DNA from: a virus
Direction: 5' to 3' (one strand)
DNA: 64,000 bases
Virus record (IMG/VR): IMGVR_UViG_3300025603_000997
Location: 1-64,000 of that record
A model generated the notes under the pieces. It ran no database searches, had not been told where the DNA came from, and was given only the letters and a program-made list of their open reading frames with translations. Made by a program: the position numbers and the translations under genes. Below, piece by piece: positions 41,530 to 49,121 of this stretch. How positions within the stretch are numbered: the stretch's first letter is position 1; each line of letters opens with the position of its first letter.

Positions 41530-42000
41530 ATGAAACATATACATCACATTATTCCAAAATATCTAGGCGGCACTGACGATCCCGGAAACCTAGTAGAACT
41601 CACTGTAAACGACCACGCAGAAGCACACCGTAAGTTATATGAAGAACACAATAATTGGCAAGACTATTGCGCATGGCAAGCATTATCGGGTCGAATAGGC
41701 AAAGAGGAAATACTACGTATGAAACAAGGAATGGCAAACAAAGGACGCAAACGGACACCTGAACAACTGAAACGTATGTCAGAAGCACAATTGAAACGTG
41801 TCGCAAGAAACCGTGCCGACGGAACACTAGAACGTACTAGAAAGAAGCAAAGTGAAGCCCACAAAGGTAAAAAGAAATCCCCAGAGCATATGAAGAATTG
41901 GTCCGAGTCACGTAAGGGACACAAAGTCAGTGAAGACACCCGTGAAAAAATTAGGAAAACTTTGGCAGAAACTAGAGCCAAATTGGCTTTACAAAAATAG
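41530..42000 (+). CDS. HNH endonuclease with NUMOD3 repeats
   Basis: A 156-residue homing-type endonuclease. The HNH site is MKHIHHIIPKYLGGTDDPGN with VNDHAEAHRKLYEEH following. Two DNA-recognition NUMOD3-like repeats are seen at about 70-95 (KGRKRTPEQLKRMSEAQ) and about 110-145 (KGKKKSPEHMKNWSESR, KGHKVSEDTREKIRKTL). Phage HNH genes are mobile. It stands between terminators beside pqqA, an insertion-prone place. The ATG at 41530 was chosen since earlier frame start lies in the terminator. Confidence 0.88.
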   Translation: MKHIHHIIPKYLGGTDDPGNLVELTVNDHAEAHRKLYEEHNNWQDYCAWQALSGRIGKEEILRMKQGMANKGRKRTPEQLKRMSEAQLKRVARNRADGTLERTRKKQSEAHKGKKKSPEHMKNWSESRKGHKVSEDTREKIRKTLAETRAKLALQK

Positions 42001-42067
42001 TTTTTTATTGACTTGCTAATAACTCTTGTAGCATATCCAGAATTTAGAATGTCAAACAAGCTATAAG

Positions 42068-42091
42068 AAAAGCGGCTTCGGCCGCTTTTTT
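42068..42091 (+). terminator. Rho-independent terminator
   Basis: AAAAGCGGC - TTCG - GCCGCTTTT plus further T. Perfect 9-bp stem. Confidence 0.92.
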
Positions 42092-42102
42092 ATTAAATAG
42101 TA

Positions 42103-42131
42103 TTGTATTTCAATTATCTCTAGCGTATAAT
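42103..42131 (+). promoter_or_regulatory. Promoter giving a leaderless transcript
   Basis: TTGTAT (42103-42108), 17 bases, TATAAT (42126-42131); the ATG is at 42139, so transcription would start at or just before it. Confidence 0.7.
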
Positions 42132-42138
42132 ATCCTAT

Positions 42139-42840
42139 ATGAAACCAATTGTATTTGTTGGACACAGACAAAATCTACATGATGTTCAGATGGTTGCAAA
42201 AGCCTGCAACAGACAAGTTGTGGGCCTATTAGACAAATACTTTTATGGCAACACAGACTCTGTATGTGGTGTTCCTGTGATAGGTGCAGACAGCATGCTA
42301 GAGGATACAGCATTCGTTGAAGATCATGATTTTTTCTTAACGTCTTGGTGGACCGGAAACGAAAACCTAAACAACCCAGAGCATTCAGGTGATAATTTAC
42401 GCAAGACCAGAATAGATCTATTAGATCAACATGGGATTAAGTGTACTAATTTAATACATCCTAGCTGTATAAGGATTGAGAGCAGTAAACTTGGTAATGG
42501 TATTATAGCAATGCCGCATACCGCAATAACAGATAATTGTGTTATTGGTGACTATACTGTAGTTGATTGGTATGCTCTAGTAGGGCATGATTGCAGTATT
42601 GGGCGTAATGTTATCATAGGTGCAAGAGCAACACTAGCAGGTGGTATTACTGTAGAAGATAACGTTAGGATAGGATTAAGTGCTACTGTGGTAGAAGGGC
42701 ATGAACGAGACATAACACTGCACAAAAACAGTAAAATCTGGGCAGGAGCAGTTGTGTTTGACAGTGTTCCCGAGGACGCTAATTATACACACAATCATCG
42801 CATACTAAAAAGAATCAACAAGGAAAATCAAGATGTTTAA
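42139..42840 (+). CDS. NeuD-like sugar O-acyltransferase
   Basis: A 233-residue protein of the sialic-acid O-acetyltransferase (NeuD) family: an N-terminal nucleotide-fold region (KPIVFVGHRQNLHDV, GVPVIGADSML) and a left-handed beta-helix of hexapeptide repeats (IAMPHTAITDNCVIGDYTVV, NVIIGARATLAGGITVEDNV). The expected catalytic His lies in LVGHDCSIG. Such enzymes acetylate amino sugars with acetyl-CoA. Fits a glycan-modifying set; the mRNA appears leaderless. Overlaps the next gene by 8 bases. Confidence 0.8.
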   Translation: MKPIVFVGHRQNLHDVQMVAKACNRQVVGLLDKYFYGNTDSVCGVPVIGADSMLEDTAFVEDHDFFLTSWWTGNENLNNPEHSGDNLRKTRIDLLDQHGIKCTNLIHPSCIRIESSKLGNGIIAMPHTAITDNCVIGDYTVVDWYALVGHDCSIGRNVIIGARATLAGGITVEDNVRIGLSATVVEGHERDITLHKNSKIWAGAVVFDSVPEDANYTHNHRILKRINKENQDV

Positions 42841-43564
42841 AGAACGTGTAACTTGGACCCATCACTGGGGCGACAAAACATTTAGTTTTCGCACAACCAG
42901 GAATCAATCATTTAGGTTCAATGCTGGCGAGTTTGCCATGATTGGATTGGAAGCAGATGGAAAGAAAATACTACGTGCGTACAGTATTGCCAGCGCACCA
43001 TGGGAAGAAGAACTAGAATGGCTGAGTGTTAAGGTCCAAGACGGTGAACTGACTGGCAAACTGCAACATCTTAAAGAAGGTGACGAGGTTATCATCATGC
43101 CCAAGTGTGTGGGCACACTACGTAACGAAGCACTCACACCAGGTGGTACACTGTGGATGTTAGCCACGGGTACTGGACTCGCTCCTTTTATGAGCCTAAT
43201 ACGTGATGTGGATACACTGGAACAATGGGACCAGATTAATATTGTACACAGTGTTAGACACAGATCAGAACTTGCGTACTATAAACAGTTAAACACCAAC
43301 TTCATTGACACAGACATACACGAAATGGTAGCACCAGTATTGAAGTATCGTCCAATTGTTACAGGCGAGGGCGATGAAAGAATCACAGTGAAACTGTGGA
43401 GAGAAACACTACCTGTGCGCAATGATGATAAGGTTATGATCTGTGGCAACATGCGTTTCAACGAAGACATGATTAAATGGTGTAAGCACATGGGCATGTC
43501 AGAAGGCACACTTAAGAACCCAGGCGGGTATGTGCTAGAACGAGCCTTTATTGACCCGTCGTAA
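42833..43564 (+). CDS. fpr: Ferredoxin/flavodoxin-NADP reductase
   Basis: A 243-residue FAD enzyme that moves electrons between NADPH and ferredoxin or flavodoxin. FAD site: RAYSIASAPWEEELEW; NADP site: MLATGTGLAPFMSL, MICGNMRFNEDM; C-terminus GGYVLERAF as in bacterial Fpr. Length is normal. It could reduce ferredoxins used by radical SAM enzymes or iron-sulfur assembly, several of which are encoded here; that is inference. Converges with the next gene with a 17-base overlap. Confidence 0.9.
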   Translation: MFKERVTWTHHWGDKTFSFRTTRNQSFRFNAGEFAMIGLEADGKKILRAYSIASAPWEEELEWLSVKVQDGELTGKLQHLKEGDEVIIMPKCVGTLRNEALTPGGTLWMLATGTGLAPFMSLIRDVDTLEQWDQINIVHSVRHRSELAYYKQLNTNFIDTDIHEMVAPVLKYRPIVTGEGDERITVKLWRETLPVRNDDKVMICGNMRFNEDMIKWCKHMGMSEGTLKNPGGYVLERAFIDPS

Positions 43565-44444
43565 CATTCACAAATGTGAACTTGCTTATCAAACTAAAGT
43601 TGTTTGGTTGAACCATTATATCACCTAAGGGGTAACTACCTTGATAATCGGTTGGGCTTTTACCCAACCATGACTTAAATTTATCATGTTGGAAAAATCT
43701 ACTCCTGGAATCATCTATGTCTATTTCTAATCCACCAGAGATTATAGGTGGAGGTCTCACATCTGATTGTGCAGGGTCATCGTGATCTGCAAATGCAGTA
43801 ATAAAATCCTTACCTAGTATATCCTTTTTAATCCAAACATTGTGCCCGTGCAATCTTAGGTCTTTCATCATACTGTCGGGTATCTCTTGGTCTACATCAT
43901 CTTGATAAACTGTGCAGTCGTCGTATTGTGATGCCACTGGTGTAACTTCTACGCTACCTAAGAAAATGTTGAAATCACTTCTATTAGGAGTTACAACATA
44001 TTCTTCGAGCTTGTGAATAGTTTGATTTAGTAAATTAAACAGATAATTGATTTCTTGATTTTCCCATGGGATGTAATCGAATTGGGCATCACCTGTACTC
44101 TCCCATCTATCCCGAGACTCAGTTGCTGTTACTAGGTATCTATGCAGTCTATTGAGAAACTTCTGTGTTTCGATATCAAGTTTCTGTAAAAGTTGTTTGT
44201 CAACAGATTCAGGCAACGGTATAATAGAATTAACTTTGTCGAAGACTGCTGTCAATTGATTTATTGTAGTTTCTGTGGAATCATCTTTTGGTATTACATA
44301 CGGCCAGTATCTTTTATTTGGGGTAAACTGATACTTTTTACTAACCTTTAAGAAATGTTCTAACCAAAAATTTGCGAAGTCGGTGTCTAATAGTTTAAAT
44401 ACAAATGGCCCTAAGTCAGTAGAAAAATTTATATACTTCGACAT
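43548..44444 (-). CDS. Hypothetical phage protein
   Basis: A 298-residue protein without recognised family. It includes INQLTAVFDKVNSIIPLPES, helical KFLNRLHRYLVTATESRDRW and IKKDILGKDFITAFADHDDP. Similar proteins of about 300 residues with HDDP-like motifs occur in marine phages. The start was set at 44444, 5 bases after a minus-strand ATAAATAT box at 44449-44456. Function unknown. Confidence 0.5.
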   Translation of the reverse strand: MSKYINFSTDLGPFVFKLLDTDFANFWLEHFLKVSKKYQFTPNKRYWPYVIPKDDSTETTINQLTAVFDKVNSIIPLPESVDKQLLQKLDIETQKFLNRLHRYLVTATESRDRWESTGDAQFDYIPWENQEINYLFNLLNQTIHKLEEYVVTPNRSDFNIFLGSVEVTPVASQYDDCTVYQDDVDQEIPDSMMKDLRLHGHNVWIKKDILGKDFITAFADHDDPAQSDVRPPPIISGGLEIDIDDSRSRFFQHDKFKSWLGKSPTDYQGSYPLGDIMVQPNNFSLISKFTFVNVTTGQ

Positions 44445-44455
44445 CCTAATATTTA

Positions 44456-44484
44456 TTGACAACTAGTTTGCCAGGCACTAAAAT
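44456..44484 (+). promoter_or_regulatory. Promoter with near-leaderless transcript
   Basis: TTGACA (44456-44461), 17 bases, TAAAAT (44479-44484), 8 bases before the ATG at 44493. The -35 box touches a minus-strand ATAAATAT late box. Confidence 0.7.
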
Positions 44485-44492
44485 AAAATTAT

Positions 44493-45677
44493 ATGAAAAA
44501 AACAAATTTGCATTGCGCCCTGTCTCATATGAACATGGCCATCCAAAATGAGACCGACTACTGTAGTTGTAACGTCAACACAGAGAGTTGGAAAGACAAT
44601 CAACATGATGTTATGAGAGTACCCACGTCTCCACCAAAAACAGCGTGGAACAGTTACACAAGGAAAATGATTAAAATTGCATTAGACAAGGGAGTTAAGC
44701 ACCCTGGATGCAGTCCCTGTTGGCAAGCTGAAGATGCTGGTCGTGTATCGGTCCGACAACAGTTTAATTTGGCACTAGACGGAATACAACCTTTAGAGAA
44801 TCAACCCAGATCCATTATATTAAAACCAGGAAACGTGTGTAACATGGCTTGCCGTATGTGCAACCCTGCTACTAGCACCAGGTGGTATCAAGATGCATAC
44901 AAGTTAGAAGAACCTGATGTTGACTACAACGAGTACACAAAGAAATTTGAAATAATTAGAAACAGTTTCGGAAAACAAAACACTGAATTTTGGGATACTC
45001 TTAAAGAATGGATACCTGAGTTACGTGTGATTTACATTTATGGCGGGGAACCATTCATGAATCCGCAAACCTGGGATTGGTTAGAGCATGGTATTAAAGT
45101 AGGCGCCGCTAAAGATATATACATTGGTTTAACGACCAACCTAATGATATGGAATGAAAAATACTTAGATATTTTAAAACAATATAAAGCAGTTGATTTA
45201 AACGTAAGCCTAGACTCATCGGATGCAACAGAAATGGAATATGTTAGGCACTTAGCAGATGCAGATACCTTGTTCAGAAATGGCAAAAAGGTAAATGATT
45301 ATTTTGCAAGTTACGATAATGTGTCTCCATGTATAACGTATACACTAACATCATTGAACATGCACAATATAGATTATCATGCGCAACGACTAAAAGAATT
45401 GACTGGAATAGACAAGTTGATATTCAATAATGTGTATACTCCCGAGATCTACGACTTTAGACACTTACCAAACCCAATCAAAGAAGAACTAAAAAGTGAA
45501 ATTAAAGACCCAGAAGTAAACAGCATAATAAATCAAATTATCCCAGGGTGTGATAAACTGTGGCCTGAATTTTGTGCGCATACAGACAAGTTAGATGCAA
45601 TACGAGGGCAAAGTTTTCGGGAGGCTTTTCCGGAGTGGTGGGCTAAGTTAGAACCATATTGGTATAACTATGAGTAA
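44493..45677 (+). CDS. Radical SAM protein with N-terminal Cys cluster (copy 4)
   Basis: A 394-residue protein. N-terminal Cys region: NLHCALSHMN, DYCSCNVNTESW, GCSPCWQAEDAGRVSVRQ. Radical SAM site GNVCNMACRMCNPA, then YIYGGEPFMNPQTW and GLTTNLMIW. It overlaps the next gene (a glycosyltransferase-like protein) by 8 bases, which suggests glycan- or peptide-related chemistry. Substrate unknown. Confidence 0.85.
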   Translation: MKKTNLHCALSHMNMAIQNETDYCSCNVNTESWKDNQHDVMRVPTSPPKTAWNSYTRKMIKIALDKGVKHPGCSPCWQAEDAGRVSVRQQFNLALDGIQPLENQPRSIILKPGNVCNMACRMCNPATSTRWYQDAYKLEEPDVDYNEYTKKFEIIRNSFGKQNTEFWDTLKEWIPELRVIYIYGGEPFMNPQTWDWLEHGIKVGAAKDIYIGLTTNLMIWNEKYLDILKQYKAVDLNVSLDSSDATEMEYVRHLADADTLFRNGKKVNDYFASYDNVSPCITYTLTSLNMHNIDYHAQRLKELTGIDKLIFNNVYTPEIYDFRHLPNPIKEELKSEIKDPEVNSIINQIIPGCDKLWPEFCAHTDKLDAIRGQSFREAFPEWWAKLEPYWYNYE

Positions 45678-46224
45678 AACACTACTATACTGCACAGGAT
45701 ACAGTACGTCAGATCTTGATTGGGAAAAACGTTGGCGTAGATGGTACAACTATCACAAACAACAAGGCCTACAGTTTGATCAACTTTTAATAGTGGACAA
45801 TGGTAGTCCAGAGCTTCCAGGCTGGGGCGATAACAGAATAATTTACAATCTTGATCGACCTTGGTTTGCAAACAAGGATATCATAATATATCGTTACGAA
45901 GATACGATAGATACTGATGACCACCTAATCAGATCTGCACAAGTTGCTAAAGAATATACCACACTGTATGGTTTTGACAAATTGCTACACATGGAATCTG
46001 ATGTGTACATTTTAAGCAAACGATTGGCTAAATTTATTAATGAACAAGACTTGGTAACTTTCCCTGGTGAACTATGTGCAGATTACATAGGAGACAACTA
46101 CGGCCAGACTCATGACGTACTACCAAACAATATAGATTATGCTACTGGAATTGGTGAAGATTGGGACGATGTACACCAAAAACATCTTGACAAGAAGCGT
46201 AATTACACATATAATAGAACTTAA
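45670..46224 (+). CDS. Glycosyltransferase-like protein
   Basis: A 184-residue protein. FDQLLIVDNGSPELPGWGDN recalls the nucleotide-sugar start of GT-A enzymes, and LLHMESDVYILSKRLAKFI has an acidic E-x-D site like the metal-binding DxD. It is short for a complete GT-A enzyme but no frameshift is evident. It is coupled to the radical SAM gene upstream. Confidence 0.5.
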   Translation: MSKTLLYCTGYSTSDLDWEKRWRRWYNYHKQQGLQFDQLLIVDNGSPELPGWGDNRIIYNLDRPWFANKDIIIYRYEDTIDTDDHLIRSAQVAKEYTTLYGFDKLLHMESDVYILSKRLAKFINEQDLVTFPGELCADYIGDNYGQTHDVLPNNIDYATGIGEDWDDVHQKHLDKKRNYTYNRT

Positions 46225-46250
46225 GAAATTAGGAAAGTTGTAGTAGTAAC

Positions 46251-46340
46251 GGAAGTGTGGCCGAGTGGCTTAAGGCGGGAGATTACTAATCTCTTGTACG
46301 TGCAAACGTACCGTGGGTTCGAATCCTACCACTTCCGCCA
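46251..46340 (+). tRNA. tRNA-Ser with anticodon ACT
   Basis: A 90-base type II tRNA with encoded CCA. The acceptor stem GGAAGTG/CACTTCC is perfect, the long variable arm (GTACGT-GCAA-ACGTAC) marks serine, and the T arm reads TTCGAAT. The anticodon loop TTACTAA between GGAGA and TCTCT gives ACT, decoding AGU; bacteria normally use GCT for AGU/AGC, so this looks like a G34 to A34 change. Confidence 0.88.
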
Positions 46341-46370
46341 AATGTTTTAACAAGATACAATGGAGATAGT

Positions 46371-46526
46371 ATGACAGTTAATAAGAAGAACAGCCCATTA
46401 ACATATGAATCAGGCAAGCTAAGACTCGGTCCATTAAGCACAGGAAAACTAGAAGAAATGTTGAAAACTTGTAGACCAAGACACAAGAACAAAATTATTA
46501 ACGAGATAGCAAAGAGAAGTAAATAA
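46371..46526 (+). CDS. Small basic conserved phage protein
   Basis: A 51-residue protein (KKNSPLTYESGKLRLGPLS, then LEEMLKTCRPRHKNKIINEI). From memory, this pattern is common in T4-like marine phages. It sits between tRNA genes, with a GGAGATAGT site. Function unknown. Confidence 0.65.
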   Translation: MTVNKKNSPLTYESGKLRLGPLSTGKLEEMLKTCRPRHKNKIINEIAKRSK

Positions 46527-46532
46527 ACGCAT

Positions 46533-46609
46533 GCTGGTGTAGCTCAGTTGGTAGTAGCGCCTGCTTTGTAAGCAGGATGTCGGGAGTTCGAGTCTCTCCT
46601 CCAGCACCA
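46533..46609 (+). tRNA. tRNA-Thr with anticodon TGT
   Basis: A 77-base tRNA with encoded CCA. Anticodon stem CCTGC/GCAGG and loop TTTGTAA give TGT (reads ACA). The acceptor stem GCTGGTG/CTCCAGC has one T-T mismatch at the sixth pair. The D loop has GGTAGTAGCGC, a few bases longer than usual. Confidence 0.9.
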
Positions 46610-46614
46610 ACCTT

Positions 46615-46689
46615 GTCCGGTTCGTCTATCGGTTAGGACTCGGGATTTTCATTCCCGCAAGAGGGGTTCGACTCCCCTACCGGATGCCA
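46615..46689 (+). tRNA. tRNA-Glu with anticodon TTC
   Basis: A 75-base tRNA with encoded CCA. Acceptor stem GTCCGGT/ACCGGAT, anticodon stem CGGGA/TCCCG with loop TTTTCAT giving TTC (reads GAA), T arm GGGGTTCGACTCCCC. It follows tRNA-Thr after 5 bases. Confidence 0.93.
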
Positions 46690-46706
46690 AGTATAAGGAA
46701 ACACTA

Positions 46707-46931
46707 ATGAAAAATGGATTGCGTTGGTTCGGCTTCATACTAGCAATGGTTAGTGCTTTCCTTTTAAGCGGAGGTAATCCTGATGTGCAATGGATGGGCT
46801 GGGCAGTTGGTACAGTTAGTTCTGCAATGTGGGTTTACTTTGGTTTTAAGGATAGTGATACTCCTAGAGCATTAATGGAAGTAATGTATTTGTTACTTGC
46901 GATGAGAGGAATATATAATTGGGTAATCTAA
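46707..46931 (+). CDS. Small membrane protein
   Basis: A 74-residue protein with three short hydrophobic stretches (WFGFILAMVSAFLLSGG; MGWAVGTVSSAMWVYFGF; LMEVMYLLLAMRGIYNW). This kind of protein recurs in T4-like marine phages, role unknown. It follows the tRNA cluster and precedes clpP. Confidence 0.6.
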   Translation: MKNGLRWFGFILAMVSAFLLSGGNPDVQWMGWAVGTVSSAMWVYFGFKDSDTPRALMEVMYLLLAMRGIYNWVI

Positions 46932-46947
46932 ATAATAAAGGAACAGT

Positions 46948-47538
46948 ATGTCACTAGTACCAATGGTAATTGAAACAACGTCAAAAGGCGAACGTGCTTA
47001 TGATATCTACAGTAGATTACTCAAAGAGCGTATTATTATGCTGAATGGTCCTGTGGAAGATAACATGAGTAATTTAATTGTTAGCCAACTGCTGTTCCTA
47101 GAATCAGAAGACCCAGACAAGGATATTAATTTATTTGTTAACAGTCCAGGTGGTGTTATTACAGCAGGCATGGCTATATACGATACCATGCAGTTTATCA
47201 AATGTGATGTAGCAACCTATGTGATTGGACAAGCATGTTCAATGGGGTCATTCCTAGCACAAGCAGGAGCGCCAGGCAAGCGTCACATGTTGCCCTATGC
47301 TAGACACATGATTCATCAGCCCAGTGGCGGCACACGCGGTATGCAGAGTGATATAGAAATACAGTACAAAGAAATTACCAAGATGAAAGAAATACTCACA
47401 GAGTTGTATGTTAAACACAACACAGCAGGCAAGACATATGACGACTTTGAGATTGACATGGACCGTGATACATTCATGAGTTCAGAAGAATCATTGGAAT
47501 ACGGATTAATAGACAAAATTATTGACAAAAGGCCATAA
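46948..47538 (+). CDS. clpP: ClpP-type serine protease
   Basis: A 196-residue protein with the catalytic triad Ser98 ([10 protein letters not shown]), His123 ([10 protein letters not shown]) and Asp172 (MDRDTFMS), at the positions of bacterial ClpP. It needs a ClpX- or ClpA-type unfoldase, not seen here, so host chaperones are probably used. With the phage tmRNA, whose tag ends in ALAA (a ClpXP-type degron), it could degrade tagged proteins; it may also act in capsid maturation, as proposed for other phage ClpP-like proteases. No propeptide is evident. Confidence 0.92.
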   Translation: MSLVPMVIETTSKGERAYDIYSRLLKERIIMLNGPVEDNMSNLIVSQLLFLESEDPDKDINLFVNSPGGVITAGMAIYDTMQFIKCDVATYVIGQACSMGSFLAQAGAPGKRHMLPYARHMIHQPSGGTRGMQSDIEIQYKEITKMKEILTELYVKHNTAGKTYDDFEIDMDRDTFMSSEESLEYGLIDKIIDKRP

Positions 47539-47559
47539 TAAACCCGGATTATTAGCTGA

Positions 47560-48258
47560 ATGGCAACTCAAGAGCAAAAAGAAAAACTGGTAGAAATACT
47601 CAAATTCACTTCATGTACATATACGATCAGTATCTCAGGATACGGCAGGGAGCATGTGGTTGGATGTATTCCCAATCAGTCTAGTATCAAGTACCTAAAG
47701 GACAACAACATTCAGTGGGAGCATGCACTGTTTATGGATCTTGATGAGTGGGTAGACGATGGGCATAAACTACCAGACCATCCGTTAATCGACGATGATG
47801 GTGTGTATGCACGTGACTGGAGTGAGCTGGATGACATTTGCCGTTGCTGGGGTGCTGAGCGAGGTGTTTACACCTATATATCAATTGACGATGAGAATGG
47901 CGATCCTGTAATTGAGTTCAGCACAGACTACGAAACATTAACCAATTTGGGTGTGAGTTACGAGTCGGAATCTGAGGTAGATATAGATAATGTAGAGAAG
48001 GCACAACAGTATAGAAAAAAAGGACGCTGGATTGCAGAAGTCTGCAATTTCGAAGAAGGAACGTTTTTTGTGGGTGATATAGAACTAACACAACCGTTTG
48101 ACATCACAAAACTATTAGTGTATGCTTCAACTATAAACGAATCACCAGACATTATTAATGGTGTTAGTTACGATAATAATCCAATTGACTACCTTGACAA
48201 TAACATTATTAACAATAGTATCGAAAGCAATCTTATTGATTTAGATGAATGGACATGA
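47560..48258 (+). CDS. Hypothetical phage protein
   Basis: A 232-residue acidic protein (about one in five residues Asp or Glu). The segment CTYTISISGYGREHVVGCIP and DLDEWVDDGHKLPDHPLIDD are conserved-looking, and the C-terminal 40 residues are Asn/Ile/Asp-rich. It lies between clpP and a cytidylyltransferase. Function unknown. Confidence 0.5.
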   Translation: MATQEQKEKLVEILKFTSCTYTISISGYGREHVVGCIPNQSSIKYLKDNNIQWEHALFMDLDEWVDDGHKLPDHPLIDDDGVYARDWSELDDICRCWGAERGVYTYISIDDENGDPVIEFSTDYETLTNLGVSYESESEVDIDNVEKAQQYRKKGRWIAEVCNFEEGTFFVGDIELTQPFDITKLLVYASTINESPDIINGVSYDNNPIDYLDNNIINNSIESNLIDLDEWT

Positions 48259-48259
48259 A

Positions 48260-48694
48260 ATGCAAACACTTAAAGTAGGATTCACCTGCAGTACGTTTGA
48301 TTTACTTCATGCCGGGCATGTGACCATGTTAGAAGATGCGAGAAGTCAATGTGACTATTTGATATGTGGATTACAGGTTGACCCTACCCTGGATCGTCCA
48401 GAAAAGAACTCACCTATACAGTCTGTGGTGGAACGATATACACAGCTCAAAGCATTATCTTGTGTAGATGAAATAGTTCCGTATGCTTACGAACGTGACT
48501 TAGAAGATATACTCAGCATGTACAATATTGATGTGCGTATACTAGGTGATGAGTATGCTACCAAAGACTTCACAGGTAAAGACATCTGTAAACAGCGTGG
48601 CATACAGCTATACTTTAACAAGCGTGAACACAGATTCAGTTCAAGCGAACTGCGTCAACGAGTAGCGGCTAAAGAGAAGTCTTCTTCTTCTTAG
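48260..48694 (+). CDS. Glycerol-3-phosphate-type cytidylyltransferase
   Basis: A 144-residue nucleotidyltransferase with the HxGH site in TCSTFDLLHAGHVTML and the C-terminal signature HRFSSSELRQRV. The family (TagD, also PEP and ADP-heptose types) couples CTP or ATP to a phosphorylated alcohol or sugar. It would feed CDP-linked precursors into the glycan genes. The start at 48260 avoids a longer overlap with the upstream gene; 48245 is the alternative. The C-terminus has a Ser-rich tail overlapping the converging gene by 26 bases. Confidence 0.82.
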   Translation: MQTLKVGFTCSTFDLLHAGHVTMLEDARSQCDYLICGLQVDPTLDRPEKNSPIQSVVERYTQLKALSCVDEIVPYAYERDLEDILSMYNIDVRILGDEYATKDFTGKDICKQRGIQLYFNKREHRFSSSELRQRVAAKEKSSSS

Positions 48695-48842
48695 TGGTTG
48701 ACTTGGCTTTAGTTGGTTTGTACACATCAGTTATTTCAGTTGATTCCATTGGTATTGCTTTTGCCTTTTGTTTTTCTTTCGCTTCTCTTTTGGCTTGCAT
48801 TTCTGCTGGAGTTATTGTGTTGCCTTTAACTTTAAAAACCAT
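48669..48842 (-). CDS. Small Lys-rich conserved phage protein
   Basis: A 57-residue protein (MVFKVKGNTITPAEMQAKRE, KAKAIPMESTEITDVYKPTK), ending in a Lys/Thr/Ser tail. From memory similar proteins are widespread in T4-like marine phages. The start at 48842 suits the AAAGGA site; 48851 is too close to it. A TATAAATA late box precedes it. Confidence 0.6.
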   Translation of the reverse strand: MVFKVKGNTITPAEMQAKREAKEKQKAKAIPMESTEITDVYKPTKAKSTTKKKKTSL

Positions 48843-48870
48843 GATCGACATTTCCTTTAATTGTTATAAG

Positions 48871-48878
48871 TATTTATA
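48871..48878 (-). promoter_or_regulatory. T4-consensus late promoter box (minus strand)
   Basis: The minus strand reads TATAAATA, then C, 28 bases before the small Lys-rich gene. Confidence 0.6.
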
Positions 48879-49117
48879 TGCTGGTCGATCATTATCATCC
48901 CTTCAGGTTCCATGCAACAGTGCCATGGCCTGGACAACCAGACAATCCACAAGTGGATTGGGTATGGGGTATTGGGCAAATTGAAGACTGGTTGCAACAG
49001 TGCATTGGTTCTAGGCATCAACTATGGGCATACGATGATTGCCCTGCAACGTATCAATTAGGAGTAGCATTCAAGTGGGACAAGGATCGAACACTTTTTG
49101 TATTAACTTGGTCATAA
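48878..49117 (+). CDS. Small hypothetical protein
   Basis: A 79-residue Trp/Asp/Pro-rich protein (FRFHATVPWPGQPDNPQVDW, CPATYQLGVAFKWDKD). It begins on top of the minus-strand late box. No family; weak ribosome site. Confidence 0.45.
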   Translation: MLVDHYHPFRFHATVPWPGQPDNPQVDWVWGIGQIEDWLQQCIGSRHQLWAYDDCPATYQLGVAFKWDKDRTLFVLTWS

Positions 49118-49121
49118 ACTA

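Noticed and set aside
42008-42036. TTGACT as promoter after the HNH gene
   Set aside because: No acceptable -10 box at 16-18 bases; it lies before a terminator, so it would be unproductive.
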